Assembly: GCF_016801985.1 (NCBI RefSeq)
Contig: NZ_JAEVLS010000002.1
Coordinates: 1,483,276 to 1,547,275 of the forward strand
Source of the DNA: Steroidobacter gossypii
Lineage (GTDB): Bacteria > Pseudomonadota > Gammaproteobacteria > Steroidobacterales > Steroidobacteraceae
Direction: 5' to 3'
Length of the DNA: 64,000 nt
Below, one piece after another: positions 32,781 through 41,517 of this stretch (the first letter of the stretch is position 1; each line of letters starts with the position of its first letter). The notes below the pieces were generated by a model. The model was not told where the DNA came from and searched no databases. It saw only the letters and a program-made list of their open reading frames with translations. A program made the position numbers and the translations under genes.

Positions 32781-33947
32781 TCACTCGCGGCGATGCATCG
32801 GCGAGGCTGCCTCTGGATTCGAGAACTCAGAAGTTGAGGGTCCGAATCTTTGCTCCTTTGCCGTGATACGCTTCACCAAGCGCTCATTCCAAGCCACGCC
32901 ATCCTCGCCCGAATGAATGCGCCGGTGACAGGTGGGACAAATGGCGCCCACGCTCGCTGGATGATCAAGCCCTTCATCGGCGAGCCGCGTCGTGTGGTGC
33001 GGCTCCAAGTACGGCGTACCATCCCGACGTTTGAACGGCGCGACCTGATCGCACGCCTCACACGTACCGTTCGCTCGGCCGAGCACGTATTGGCGCACTT
33101 GCTCACTGCGCGCATACCAAGTCTGCCGGGTGGCCCGGGCACTGCCGTTCGCCGCCGGGATCGTCGCCGCATCGTAGGCCCTCTGCCGCAGCTCGGACAG
33201 TGAAACCGCCCTCTCAGGGATGGGCAGCGGTTTTGGAGTCGCCGTGGCCGCGGTCGCAACCGGGACCAGATCAAACACGATGAGCTTCCGGGATGTCTCG
33301 CGTTTACTCTTGCCTTCAACAATGCTCCAGGACATGCACTCGAACACACCCGCGAACCGAACCCCCTTACCCTTGCCAAGATCTTCGAATAAGAGCAGGT
33401 CCTTCTTATCCGAACGATGATCTCTGATGGCTCTATTTCCCTTATCGAAGGTCATATCGCCACTTTGTCCTTCACCGGTGTAGCGAAAGACCCCGTCACT
33501 CGTCCACTGATCCTTATAGCCGTACTGCTCTCCGCTCTTGCCTGAAAACAGCAGCACCACGGGAAACTCTCGGGGCGTCCAAATCCCGCTCTGGAGCTGA
33601 CCGCCGAACATCTCGATCAGGTGCTTGCGCTCATAGGTCGCACCGATCCCTAGCCGCGATAAGGGATGGGGCGCCACATCGGCATCAAAGCCAAGGCGCT
33701 TTAGCGCTGGGATCACAGTTGCAAGCCCGCCGGAGAATTCACCGGCGCGCAGCGGTGTGCCGTGCTGTTTGCCGTACGCGACACCCGCGATCGCCTTCGA
33801 GTCGTAGACCCGTTCGTTGTACCTCAAGGGATACAAACGGGAATACTTAAAGCCGTACCGCTTTAGAAAGACGTCTCGACCCAGCGCATCACATTCTGCC
33901 AGGGCGGCCAGCACGGCATCGCGCGAGGTGAGATTCGCCAATGACAC
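32781..33947 (-). CDS. HNH endonuclease, ScoMcrA-like, probable type IV restriction
   Basis: A 389-residue protein with three parts. The N-terminal 85 residues (LTSRDAVLAALAECDALGRDVFLKRYGF...LRYNERVYDSKAIAGVA) resemble the ScoMcrA head domain. The middle (YERKHLIEMFGGQLQSGIW...GYKDQW...GQSGDMTFDKGNRAIRDH) resembles an SRA-like modified-base reader. The C-terminus has a complete HNH site: CEACDQVAPF, YLEPHHTTRLADEG and CPTCHRRIHSG. Such enzymes cut DNA carrying modified bases or phosphorothioate. I chose the GTG at 33947 because AGGAGG lies nine bases upstream; the open frame runs back to 33977. Confidence 0.78.
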   Translation of the reverse strand: MSLANLTSRDAVLAALAECDALGRDVFLKRYGFKYSRLYPLRYNERVYDSKAIAGVAYGKQHGTPLRAGEFSGGLATVIPALKRLGFDADVAPHPLSRLGIGATYERKHLIEMFGGQLQSGIWTPREFPVVLLFSGKSGEQYGYKDQWTSDGVFRYTGEGQSGDMTFDKGNRAIRDHRSDKKDLLLFEDLGKGKGVRFAGVFECMSWSIVEGKSKRETSRKLIVFDLVPVATAATATPKPLPIPERAVSLSELRQRAYDAATIPAANGSARATRQTWYARSEQVRQYVLGRANGTCEACDQVAPFKRRDGTPYLEPHHTTRLADEGLDHPASVGAICPTCHRRIHSGEDGVAWNERLVKRITAKEQRFGPSTSEFSNPEAASPMHRRE

Positions 33948-34178
33948 AACCCGCTTCCTCCTTTGAGTTTCCCACACTTACCATCCTATCCTGGCTGCCG
34001 CCTGCAGATTCTGAGGAGATTGCTTCCACGCCTCGCCTTAACGAGTAACAGCCGACTGGCCTCGTACTGCGACCCTCGATAGGGTAACCATCGTTGCAGA
34101 CGCGTCGCGTAAGGCGAGTCGATCCGGGTGACTGTTTTTCATCCGCCCACGCGTGCATACTCATCAACGTACGGCAGA

Positions 34179-34314
34179 CAGATGGACGCCCGTTGTCGCG
34201 GGATTCGAACCCGCACCTCCGTGTCGGCACTCCCTCCCGGCCGCAAACCTAAGAAGGGAACCTCGCGACACACGGCGCTCTGTCCTGTTGAGCTACACCC
34301 GGTACGTCCATCTG
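34179..34314 (-). tRNA. tRNA-like element with oversized anticodon loop and extended stem
   Basis: On the minus strand a canonical T arm (GCGGG-TTCGAAT-CCCGC, 34198-34214) and D arm (GCTC...GAGC, 34277-34293, with GG in the loop) are in order. An anticodon-type stem CCGTG/CACGG (34219-34223 with 34271-34275) encloses 47 nt where a tRNA has 7. The usual 7-bp acceptor pairs poorly, but the whole unit is enclosed by a perfect 10-bp stem, CAGATGGACG/CGTCCATCTG (34179-34188 with 34305-34314). It may be a tRNA pseudogene, an insertion-bearing tRNA, or a tRNA-derived structured RNA. No anticodon can be assigned. Confidence 0.5.
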
Positions 34315-35292
34315 CTGCTTGAATGACTGTAATGGGATGTTTTCGGTGATGGGGATCGGGATTTCCCTGAAATATGAAAACACGCGCACTACAGAGAACA
34401 TATATTTGTTCGAGAAGGCGATGGACTGTCGCATCAAGTCCGCGCCCACAGCGATTGGATTCAACTCACGAGGCGAAGCAAACGTACCAGATGACTTACT
34501 GATGCGCAGCGTGCAGCCGCTAATCCACTGCTCCGGCGGAAGCAGCGCAATTCTCTTGCGCATTCAAATAATGATCGCCTCACAAGACTGGATGATCCCT
34601 GGTGCGTCACGATCAGTTGAACGAGCCACTCCATCCGTCGGATGGATCACCCATGTACTGCTAGCTTCAATCCGTTGAGCAAACCTGCTCGAACGAGCCT
34701 CCACCCCCCGCTCGGTCCTCGAGCTTGAACGGCAAAGCGCACATGTGTTTCCCATCGGCTCCGGCGGAACGCTGGGTCACGAGGCATGAGGCGAAGAAAT
34801 TCGCTGCGACAATTCTGGTGTAGAGACCCGCCTCCCGTGGATACGCGTCGCCCGCTCAACGAGGGCGTTGATCCGATCGGCGCACCGCATGGATCGGCTG
34901 TGATCGGAACCAGTGCAGCGACTCTGCGCGCGAGGCTTCTCCTCGCGCCTTCCAAGATACCTCGATTTCCGCGAGACGACGCTCGGTGGCGTCAAGAACG
35001 TCCTCAACGGAAAGAATAGAAGGTCACTCCGAATCGTGGGCTTGCGTGGCGGAGGCAGACGCCACTGCTTACGTGCTGTCAACGCTGCGGATAATGATCG
35101 GCGCTGCGCCGGTGAATGGCAGGCGTGAGCGCCGTACCAGTTGAGGGTAAGTTCGTTCCGCCCAATCTCAGATCACCGGTGGACACGGGAGTGCAAAGCA
35201 TGGCGTGGAGTTCGATTGCCCTCCTCGTCCCACCACTGCTCTCCACGTACGCTACGTGACAGCGCTCCTCGGCCACTATATATATCTACGCC
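34315..35292. other. Nearly 1 kb without a recognisable gene
   Basis: Frames on both strands are short, overlapping and free of signatures. Nothing supports a gene, repeat or RNA here. Confidence 0.3.
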
Positions 35293-36348
35293 GTGTCCGA
35301 TCGCAAAATCAATCACAAGATGGATTCACAACGGAGTTCGCAAGACGCGAGCGCCACTCGATACTGGTGGGTCAATCACAAGCAAACGTTCCGTCATGAG
35401 GTGGACGGCGGATATCTGTGGTCGCCGAAGCGAAACCGCAACGGCGCTCAAAATCGCACCTACGACAACATGACCCGGGTACGGCCCGGTGAAATCGTCT
35501 TCTCCTATGCCTCCGGAGCCATTCGAGCCATCGGACACGCCGCCGCTGCGGCTCGCTCAGCCAAGCAGCCGGGCGAATTTGGGCGGGCCGGGAAAGCGTG
35601 GTCGAAGCATGAGGGCTGGAAAGTCCCGGTTCGATTTACCGTGCTCGCAAAACCGCTGAGGCCCGCCTTGCATATGCGCGAGCTTGCGCCGTTGCTTCCC
35701 GAGAAGCACTCACCCATTCGCGCGAATGGCAAGGGCAATCAAGGCGTCTATCTGGCGGAGATACCACCTGCGCTGGCGGACGCTCTTAAGCGACTTATGC
35801 GCGAAGTGCCGCACGCGCCCGGCGCCCTGCCCGCGAAAGAGACCCAGCGCGAACGCAAGGAACTGGCAGCCCTCGAGCGCATTCAAGACGACAAGCATCT
35901 CACTCGCACAACAAAGCGCTATTTGATTGCTGCGAGGATTGGGCAAGGTCGATTTCGGGAGAACGTCGAGGCGATTGAGCCCGCGTGCCGAGTCACGGGT
36001 ATCACCGACCCTCGCTTCTTACGCGCAAGTCATATTCGCCCCTGGCGCGATTCGAACAACCGCCAGCGCCTGGATGGCAATAACGGATTACTCCTCGCTG
36101 CGCACATCGACCACCTATTTGACGCAGGCTTCATCAGCTTCACAGACGAAGGCGAGTTCATCGTCTCAATGCGCTGTCCGGACGAAATTCTAGCCGCGCT
36201 AGGTATTCCGCGCGCGCTCAATGTGGGCCCGTTTCGGCCCGAACAACAAGCTTACCTCCACTATCATCGCCAACATGTCTTCGCTCACGGCCCACGCAAA
36301 CGAGGTCGTGCCCGCGCGCGCGTCAATCCCTCGAAGACGACTCGCTAG
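35293..36348 (+). CDS. HNH endonuclease with N-terminal EVE/PUA-like reader
   Basis: A 351-residue protein. Residues about 20-165 (RYWWVNHKQTFRHEVDGGYLWSPK, then MTRVRPGEIVFSYASGAIRAIGHA and WKVPVRFTVLAKPLRP) look like an EVE/PUA-type modified-base reader. Residues about 225-290 hold an HNH_2-type nuclease: CRVTGITDPRFLRASHIRPWRD, NGLLLAAHIDHLFDAGFISF. The combination is typical of type IV, modification-dependent restriction. The tail is strongly basic. The GTG at 35293 lacks a clear ribosome-binding site; an ATG at 35320 is an alternative. Confidence 0.75.
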   Translation: MSDRKINHKMDSQRSSQDASATRYWWVNHKQTFRHEVDGGYLWSPKRNRNGAQNRTYDNMTRVRPGEIVFSYASGAIRAIGHAAAAARSAKQPGEFGRAGKAWSKHEGWKVPVRFTVLAKPLRPALHMRELAPLLPEKHSPIRANGKGNQGVYLAEIPPALADALKRLMREVPHAPGALPAKETQRERKELAALERIQDDKHLTRTTKRYLIAARIGQGRFRENVEAIEPACRVTGITDPRFLRASHIRPWRDSNNRQRLDGNNGLLLAAHIDHLFDAGFISFTDEGEFIVSMRCPDEILAALGIPRALNVGPFRPEQQAYLHYHRQHVFAHGPRKRGRARARVNPSKTTR

Positions 36349-36399
36349 TGCGCTGTCACCTTCCGCTTAAGATGCACTGACCGATCCAGGGCACCGACC

Positions 36400-37431
36400 A
36401 TGCATTTCGACGAGCTCCTCACCTTCATCGAGCGCGACATGCGCATGGCACACATATATCAGCCAGTCATGATCCGGATGCTGTTGGATCATGGCGGGCG
36501 CGCCAGCCGAGAGCAGATCGCTCGCGCCTTGCTGAATCAGGACCGCAGCCAATTGGAGTACTACACCGAGATCGTCCGCAATATGGTCGGCCGCGTCCTG
36601 ACCGAGCGTCGCGTGGTGGCCAAGTCCGATGCGTATTACGAGTTGATCGGTTACGACGCCTTGGGACCCTCTCAGATTGAGCGCTTAAAAGAGGCATGCG
36701 ACAAGAAGCTTGACCATTTCATCGCCCGACGCGGAGAGGCGATATGGCAGCACCGCCGGGGCGGCCGCGGCTACATCAGCGGAACGCTGCGCTACGAGGT
36801 GCTCAAGCGCGCCAAGGCTCGATGCGAATTGTGTGGAATTGCCGATGAGGTGCGTGCATTGCAAGTCGACCACATTGTTCCACGGGCAAAGGGCGGCGGC
36901 GATGACATCGCGAACCTTCAAGCCCTGTGCTACATCTGCAATGCCATGAAGCGAGATCGCGACAACACGGATTTTCGCGACGTGCGCTCGGCGTACGCAC
37001 AGCGCGAGCCGACTTGCCCCTTCTGCGCAGGGTTGCCTGAGCCCGTCTTGGAGAACCGCCTCGCGCGCCTGGTGAAGGATGGCTTTCCCGTGGTGCCCGG
37101 ACACTTGCTTGCGATCCCAAAACGTCACGTGTCGGACTATTTTGAGCTCGGCAGTGCCGAAGTTCGGGCGTGCCAACAACTGATCGAACAGGGACGTGAG
37201 CTACTGATGGCTAGCGATCCGTTGATCGAAGGCTTCAACGTCGGGATCAACAGCGGCACGGTTGCAGGTCAAACCATCCTCCATGCACATATTCACCTCA
37301 TTCCGAGACGACGCGGTGACTGCCCGAACCCTCGCGGCGGCGTGCGCGCCGTCATCCCTGGTCGCGCCGACTATTCGCGCGATCAATCCCTGAGCGCGTC
37401 TGCCACTTCAGATCACAGAACGTCGGCGTAG
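36400..37431 (+). CDS. HNH nuclease-HIT domain fusion
   Basis: A 343-residue protein with three regions. Residues about 1-110 are helical, including LLDHGGRASREQIARALLNQD, a winged-helix-like segment. Residues about 135-195 form a CxxC HNH domain: CELCGIADEVRALQVDHIVPRAKGG then LQALCYICNAMKRD. Residues about 205-320 are a HIT domain: CPFCAGL, PGHLLAIPKRHVSDYFEL, NVGINSGTVAGQTILHAHIHLIPRRRGD with the histidine triad HAHIHL. HIT proteins hydrolyse or transfer nucleotides, for example on dinucleoside polyphosphates. Fusing a nuclease with a nucleotide hydrolase suggests a defence effector with a nucleotide ligand or a repair role. It starts 51 bp after another HNH gene. Confidence 0.82.
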   Translation: MHFDELLTFIERDMRMAHIYQPVMIRMLLDHGGRASREQIARALLNQDRSQLEYYTEIVRNMVGRVLTERRVVAKSDAYYELIGYDALGPSQIERLKEACDKKLDHFIARRGEAIWQHRRGGRGYISGTLRYEVLKRAKARCELCGIADEVRALQVDHIVPRAKGGGDDIANLQALCYICNAMKRDRDNTDFRDVRSAYAQREPTCPFCAGLPEPVLENRLARLVKDGFPVVPGHLLAIPKRHVSDYFELGSAEVRACQQLIEQGRELLMASDPLIEGFNVGINSGTVAGQTILHAHIHLIPRRRGDCPNPRGGVRAVIPGRADYSRDQSLSASATSDHRTSA

Positions 37432-37435
37432 ATGT

Positions 37436-37640
37436 CAACGCCGATCGAATTTGCCCAGGCGTGAGTCAGTTTTACTTCGGCGCGAATACGTAGAGTCAAT
37501 CTACGACGAGGCCACAGTCGTTGAGAGCACAGCCACCGCCTCACGCAAAGAAGCTCTCCGAAGAAGTGACCGAAATACCGGGCGCCAACCTGTCCTTCGT
37601 CACCCGGCGGTTCATTGAGGGCTCTGCACCCCTTGCCCGA
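37436..37640 (-). pseudogene. Fossil fragment of a cas1 gene
   Basis: Minus-strand translation gives ALNEPPGDEGQVGARYFGHF, aligning with LSELLGVEGQAAARYFGHF around the metal-binding Glu of the intact Cas1 part at 17.8-19.5 kb. Downstream, AWANSIGVDIYADV resembles AWTVALTAVGFDAYRGF of the same Cas1. Nucleotide similarity with 18300-18390 is also visible. Surrounding frames are broken. The rest of 37432-37927 shows nothing recognisable. Confidence 0.6.
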
Positions 37641-37927
37641 CCCAGGCGCCTGGCATTGCCTCCTCGAGGACAAGGCGTGAACAGGGAGACGTGCGACCAT
37701 CAGCACGCCGGCGCCGCGTGAGTGTCGATCGTTCTTACAGCCCCCACCAGCTGGTGATGCTCGAAAATCCGGTGTTATGATGACTGCATCGGGGTTGAAA
37801 AATTGATGGCGGTCTGCAGCTGGCCTTCGCGTCGCTGACGCATCTGCAAGTCCTGCCCCATCCGCGCAGCATTGCGACTCCGTCGCAGACACAATGCAAA
37901 CAATCAGAACTGCACAGGGAATCTCAG

Positions 37928-40081
37928 ATGGAAAGTGATTTCGACCGGACGGGCATTGCTCTTTTTCCCCGCTTGCTGGTGCTGGCAGTGACCTCAATCC
38001 TGTCGGCTTGCGGCACAACGTACACCGCCGCGGTCATGGACGATCTTGACGGCAAGCATCGCAAAACGGGCGTCCGCTACTACCTGCCACAGGATCTGAT
38101 CCAGGTGACAGTGCAGGTCCAGACACGCCCGCAAAGCGAGATTGTCCGAAAGCCCCCATGCCACTTCGAACCTTGTTACAAGGTCGATTGGGAACTTAAG
38201 AAGAAACCACCTGTCGTAGAGCCCCTCGATGTGAGTGTCGAACTCATGACGGTGGCAGACACGAGCCACGTGATGCTCTTTGACACCAATGGTGTAGCGT
38301 TCGGCAAGTCAGACTCCACGGTTACCGTCTCCGAGCACGGCCTGCTCCAGGGCATCAATGCCAGAACGCAGGGCACGAGCGGTACCGTGGTCCAGAATCT
38401 GATGAAGTTCGTGGCCACCGCAGCTGCGCTTCCCTCCCTCGGAGCCTCGACGCTGCCGGTGTCGTTCACACCATCCACATCGGAGCTCAAGACGGCAGAA
38501 GGCGTCGAGGCAGCCTTGAAGCAGCTACCGCTACGGCAGACGCCTGCGACCGATGAGCCTGCACCCGAAGCCTATATCTCGATCAATGCCGCGGCGAATG
38601 CGATCGACCCGACGATCGCCGAGCTTACGATGAGCCGTGAGCTGCGCGCCCTCGCCCTTCTTGATCCTTCCGCGATCACACAGACCGACTCGCGCTGTCA
38701 CTTGAAGGATGGAGCTGCGGATGATGAGTTCATGGCGCATTACGTGACTGACTCGAAGGTATTGCGATTCGGATTTCAAGAGCTTCCGCAGGAAGTCGCC
38801 CGTCGATTGCGAACCAATGTGTGCAACAGTCTTGATGCGTTGAGGAAATCTGAAGACCGGCTGCGCGCAGCACAGGCCGATCTTGCCCGAGCATCGACAC
38901 GCGATCAGATCTACGTCGCCACTCGCAAGGTGTCGTTGCTGCGAAGTGAGTACCAAGCGGACCTCGCATCAGCGAACGCGGCCGCCAGCGAGTTGCGTAC
39001 CGAAGCCGAGGCACTCGCAAAGCAGCGTGGGTACGGCGGCGCCGCTTCGATAGAAACGAAGAAGTACACGATGGAGCTGTCCCGATTTCCGAGCTCCACG
39101 GCACTCAAGAGCCTCAAAGGCTACGACCTCGACACTTTAAAGAAGGCGGTCCTGGAACTGATCCAGGAGAATGAAGCGGATCTTGCGTTTCAACGCGCGT
39201 TCGTGGTGCTTTCACTGGATGATGTTCAGTTGCCAAGCGGGGGCGCCACCTACAATCCCCTGCGGCCATCCAGATGCGGGCTGACGAAGGTGAGCCAATC
39301 TGATGCTTGCATCTACCATCGCGTAGCACGCCCCATGCGACTTACAGGCTGGACCGTTGGCACCGAGAAGGCGAAAGACGACTCTGGCAAGGACATCGAC
39401 CTGCATGTGCTCAAGCCGATCAGCTCACGCGTGGTTGACGTGATCGACAGTCGCTCGATCGTGCAGGCGATCGATCTGCACAGCAGCGCATGGACCAAGC
39501 GCGACTTTGCCGTGCAATTCACACCCCAGGGCCGACTTGTTTCCCTGCGCCGAGATTATGGCTCCGCCGCTGAGGATGCGAGCGGTGCTCTCCAGCAGAG
39601 CCTGTCGGCAGGACTGAGCCAATATCAAAGCAGCCTGGGCACGGTCAAATCCATCCGCGAGACCGACAATGCCCTCGAACTCATGCCCTACCAGCAGCAG
39701 CTAGCACTGACAACGACGCAGAATCAGTTGCAACTGCTTCCGCTTCAGCAGCAACTCGCCCTTGGCAACGCGCAATCGGCATTGACGCTCCAGCCAATCA
39801 ATGCGCAGCTTGCCCAAGCCAGCGCTCAGCTGAACCTCATCAAGGCGCAGGCATCACTCGAAGCCAATCAAGGTGGCTATGCCGCGATGGTGCAGGCGCA
39901 GATCATCGAACTCGAGCGCACCCTGGTCAACGCGCAACAACAACTGCTCCTGTCCCAGTCCGCACTGAGCAATCAACCCACTACCGCGCAGACTGCTACC
40001 CTCCTTGCGGAGCTCGCCCATCTCAAGAGCGAAATCGAACTGATCAAAATCCGCAAGGAGTTGGAGGAATTGAGGAACTGA
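37928..40081 (+). CDS. Large lipoprotein with coiled-coil, Gln-rich C-terminus
   Basis: A 717-residue predicted lipoprotein. The signal peptide ends in LSAC with the lipidated Cys near residue 28. Residues about 30-300 look globular. Residues about 300-360 (LRKSEDRLRAAQADLARAST...KVSLLRSEYQADLASANAAASELRTEAEALAK) form a coiled coil. A second globular part with several Cys follows, then residues about 570-717 are a Gln/Leu-rich repeat (PYQQQLAL, LLPLQQQLALGNAQSALTLQP) ending in another coiled coil. No family is recognised. The layout suggests an envelope-anchored structural or sensing protein. AGGGA lies about eight bases upstream of the ATG. Confidence 0.7.
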   Translation: MESDFDRTGIALFPRLLVLAVTSILSACGTTYTAAVMDDLDGKHRKTGVRYYLPQDLIQVTVQVQTRPQSEIVRKPPCHFEPCYKVDWELKKKPPVVEPLDVSVELMTVADTSHVMLFDTNGVAFGKSDSTVTVSEHGLLQGINARTQGTSGTVVQNLMKFVATAAALPSLGASTLPVSFTPSTSELKTAEGVEAALKQLPLRQTPATDEPAPEAYISINAAANAIDPTIAELTMSRELRALALLDPSAITQTDSRCHLKDGAADDEFMAHYVTDSKVLRFGFQELPQEVARRLRTNVCNSLDALRKSEDRLRAAQADLARASTRDQIYVATRKVSLLRSEYQADLASANAAASELRTEAEALAKQRGYGGAASIETKKYTMELSRFPSSTALKSLKGYDLDTLKKAVLELIQENEADLAFQRAFVVLSLDDVQLPSGGATYNPLRPSRCGLTKVSQSDACIYHRVARPMRLTGWTVGTEKAKDDSGKDIDLHVLKPISSRVVDVIDSRSIVQAIDLHSSAWTKRDFAVQFTPQGRLVSLRRDYGSAAEDASGALQQSLSAGLSQYQSSLGTVKSIRETDNALELMPYQQQLALTTTQNQLQLLPLQQQLALGNAQSALTLQPINAQLAQASAQLNLIKAQASLEANQGGYAAMVQAQIIELERTLVNAQQQLLLSQSALSNQPTTAQTATLLAELAHLKSEIELIKIRKELEELRN

Positions 40082-40212
40082 AGCGGCCATCCAAGCGCAA
40101 AGCGCTCACGACTCCGCCGGTCACATTGATGGGCAGGACATTGAAAAGAAGGTCGCCAATACCTGCGGCTCTTCGCGCGTGACCATCGATCCGCCCTTTG
40201 CGTTTTCGGCCG

Positions 40213-41055
40213 CTATCCTTCCAACAACAGATCCTTCCATGGCATCAGTAGAGGCGGCCGGTGCTCGAGATCCAGCACGCGAAATAACCGGGGATCTGCG
40301 CTGTGCGGCGCCCCGCTCACATAGTCCGGCGGGCCGTCCCAGCCGTTCGTCAGGTCCGCCTCCACGCCATTGGCATCCTCCCACCCTCTGATTCGATCGT
40401 CGATCCAACCGTGCAGCTTCCAGAAATGTTTGTTCACGTGACTGGACAGCGGCGAGCCCAGCCACTCGTTGGTCACATCGAGGCTGTTCGGGTTCGGCGG
40501 CGGCTCGGCGCTCCAGTGCATGTGGAACCAGCCATGAATGCTGAACTCCAGCTCGGTGCCGAACGCATCGAGCGTCACGGTTCGCAACCAGTCGCGGTTC
40601 TGGAAACGTTCGCTGCAACGACGCCGATACTCGGCGGTTAAGGCCGGATCCTTGGAATTGCCGAAGATGGCACGGTTGTCCGCCGTGGAAAGATCCACGG
40701 CGGGCATGGGCCAGACGGGATCGGCGTGATCCCAGGGTATGTCCAGCCATCCGGACACGAACGGTGAGGACGAATGATGATGTGCATGGCCGGCATGCCC
40801 GCCCGGCACCGCTTCGGCGGCCCACGCATTGACCATCTGGATCATCTGGCGATGCATGAAAAGAAAATCGATTCCGCCCTGCGCTTCCCCCTCAAATCGC
40901 GGCGGCGCCCAGTCCCGCAACTCGGCCCGCTGCTCAACGCTGAGCGCCTCCCAGCTTTGGCGATTGCGCACAAAATGCCACAGCGCGTGATACATCCGGA
41001 CGCGCTCGGATGCCAGTCGCTGCCTCACCGGAGGTGGAATGTCTGCGTATGCCAT
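40213..41055 (-). CDS. Tyrosinase-like di-copper protein
   Basis: The 280-residue product contains spaced His motifs resembling a tyrosinase fold: FLFMHRQMI (CuA-like HR), SIHGWFHMHW (CuB HxxxH) and HFWKLHGWIDDRIRGWE, which parallels the family's F-W-x-x-HH-x-x-ID ending. A His-rich stretch GGHAGHAHHHSSSP lies near residue 95. Tyrosinases oxidise phenols using two copper ions; bacterial relatives also modify siderophores or peptides. No signal peptide is seen. The ATG at 41055 has GGGAG seven bases upstream; the frame continues to 41130. Function is inferred from motif spacing only. Confidence 0.5.
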   Translation of the reverse strand: MAYADIPPPVRQRLASERVRMYHALWHFVRNRQSWEALSVEQRAELRDWAPPRFEGEAQGGIDFLFMHRQMIQMVNAWAAEAVPGGHAGHAHHHSSSPFVSGWLDIPWDHADPVWPMPAVDLSTADNRAIFGNSKDPALTAEYRRRCSERFQNRDWLRTVTLDAFGTELEFSIHGWFHMHWSAEPPPNPNSLDVTNEWLGSPLSSHVNKHFWKLHGWIDDRIRGWEDANGVEADLTNGWDGPPDYVSGAPHSADPRLFRVLDLEHRPPLLMPWKDLLLEG

Positions 41056-41517
41056 TCGGAAGCTCCCTTCGTTGTCGATGCTGTTATCGAGCGGGTTGCC
41101 GATGAAGAACACAGGGCACGTTGTGCACATCGCCGGATGCTGGCAGGGTCGCTGTCGGGCGAGTCTTGAAACAAGATCGACCAGCGCCCCCCACCACGCA
41201 CGTTGAATTCATCGCGCTGCCGAACGCTTTTCCCCCTAGCGATGCAACGAGGTTGCGTACGCTCTTGCGATGAGTACAAAACATGCGCACCGAACGATCA
41301 GGGGAAGACACGATCCTTTGACTCTCGTTCGCTTGAGGGTGACACCGCGGCCACGCCTCGACTTTACCGAATGAGCGCCCACGGATGCTGGCGCCGCGGC
41401 GATCAACGTGGATTCTTCGTCCTCGATCTGCCGCGAGCGCTTGGCGCGAGGTGGCTGCGCAAGGCTCGCATCGTAGCGGACACATCAGTTGCTCTCGCGG
41501 CCCGTCCATCCGAACTG

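Noticed and set aside
34179..34314. Calling a normal tRNA with a definite anticodon.
   Set aside because: The anticodon loop is 47 nt and the 7-bp acceptor does not pair, so no anticodon or amino acid can be assigned.
40121..40825. A 234-codon frame overlapping the tyrosinase-like gene.
   Set aside because: Off-frame reading; the conserved His motifs are in the other frame.
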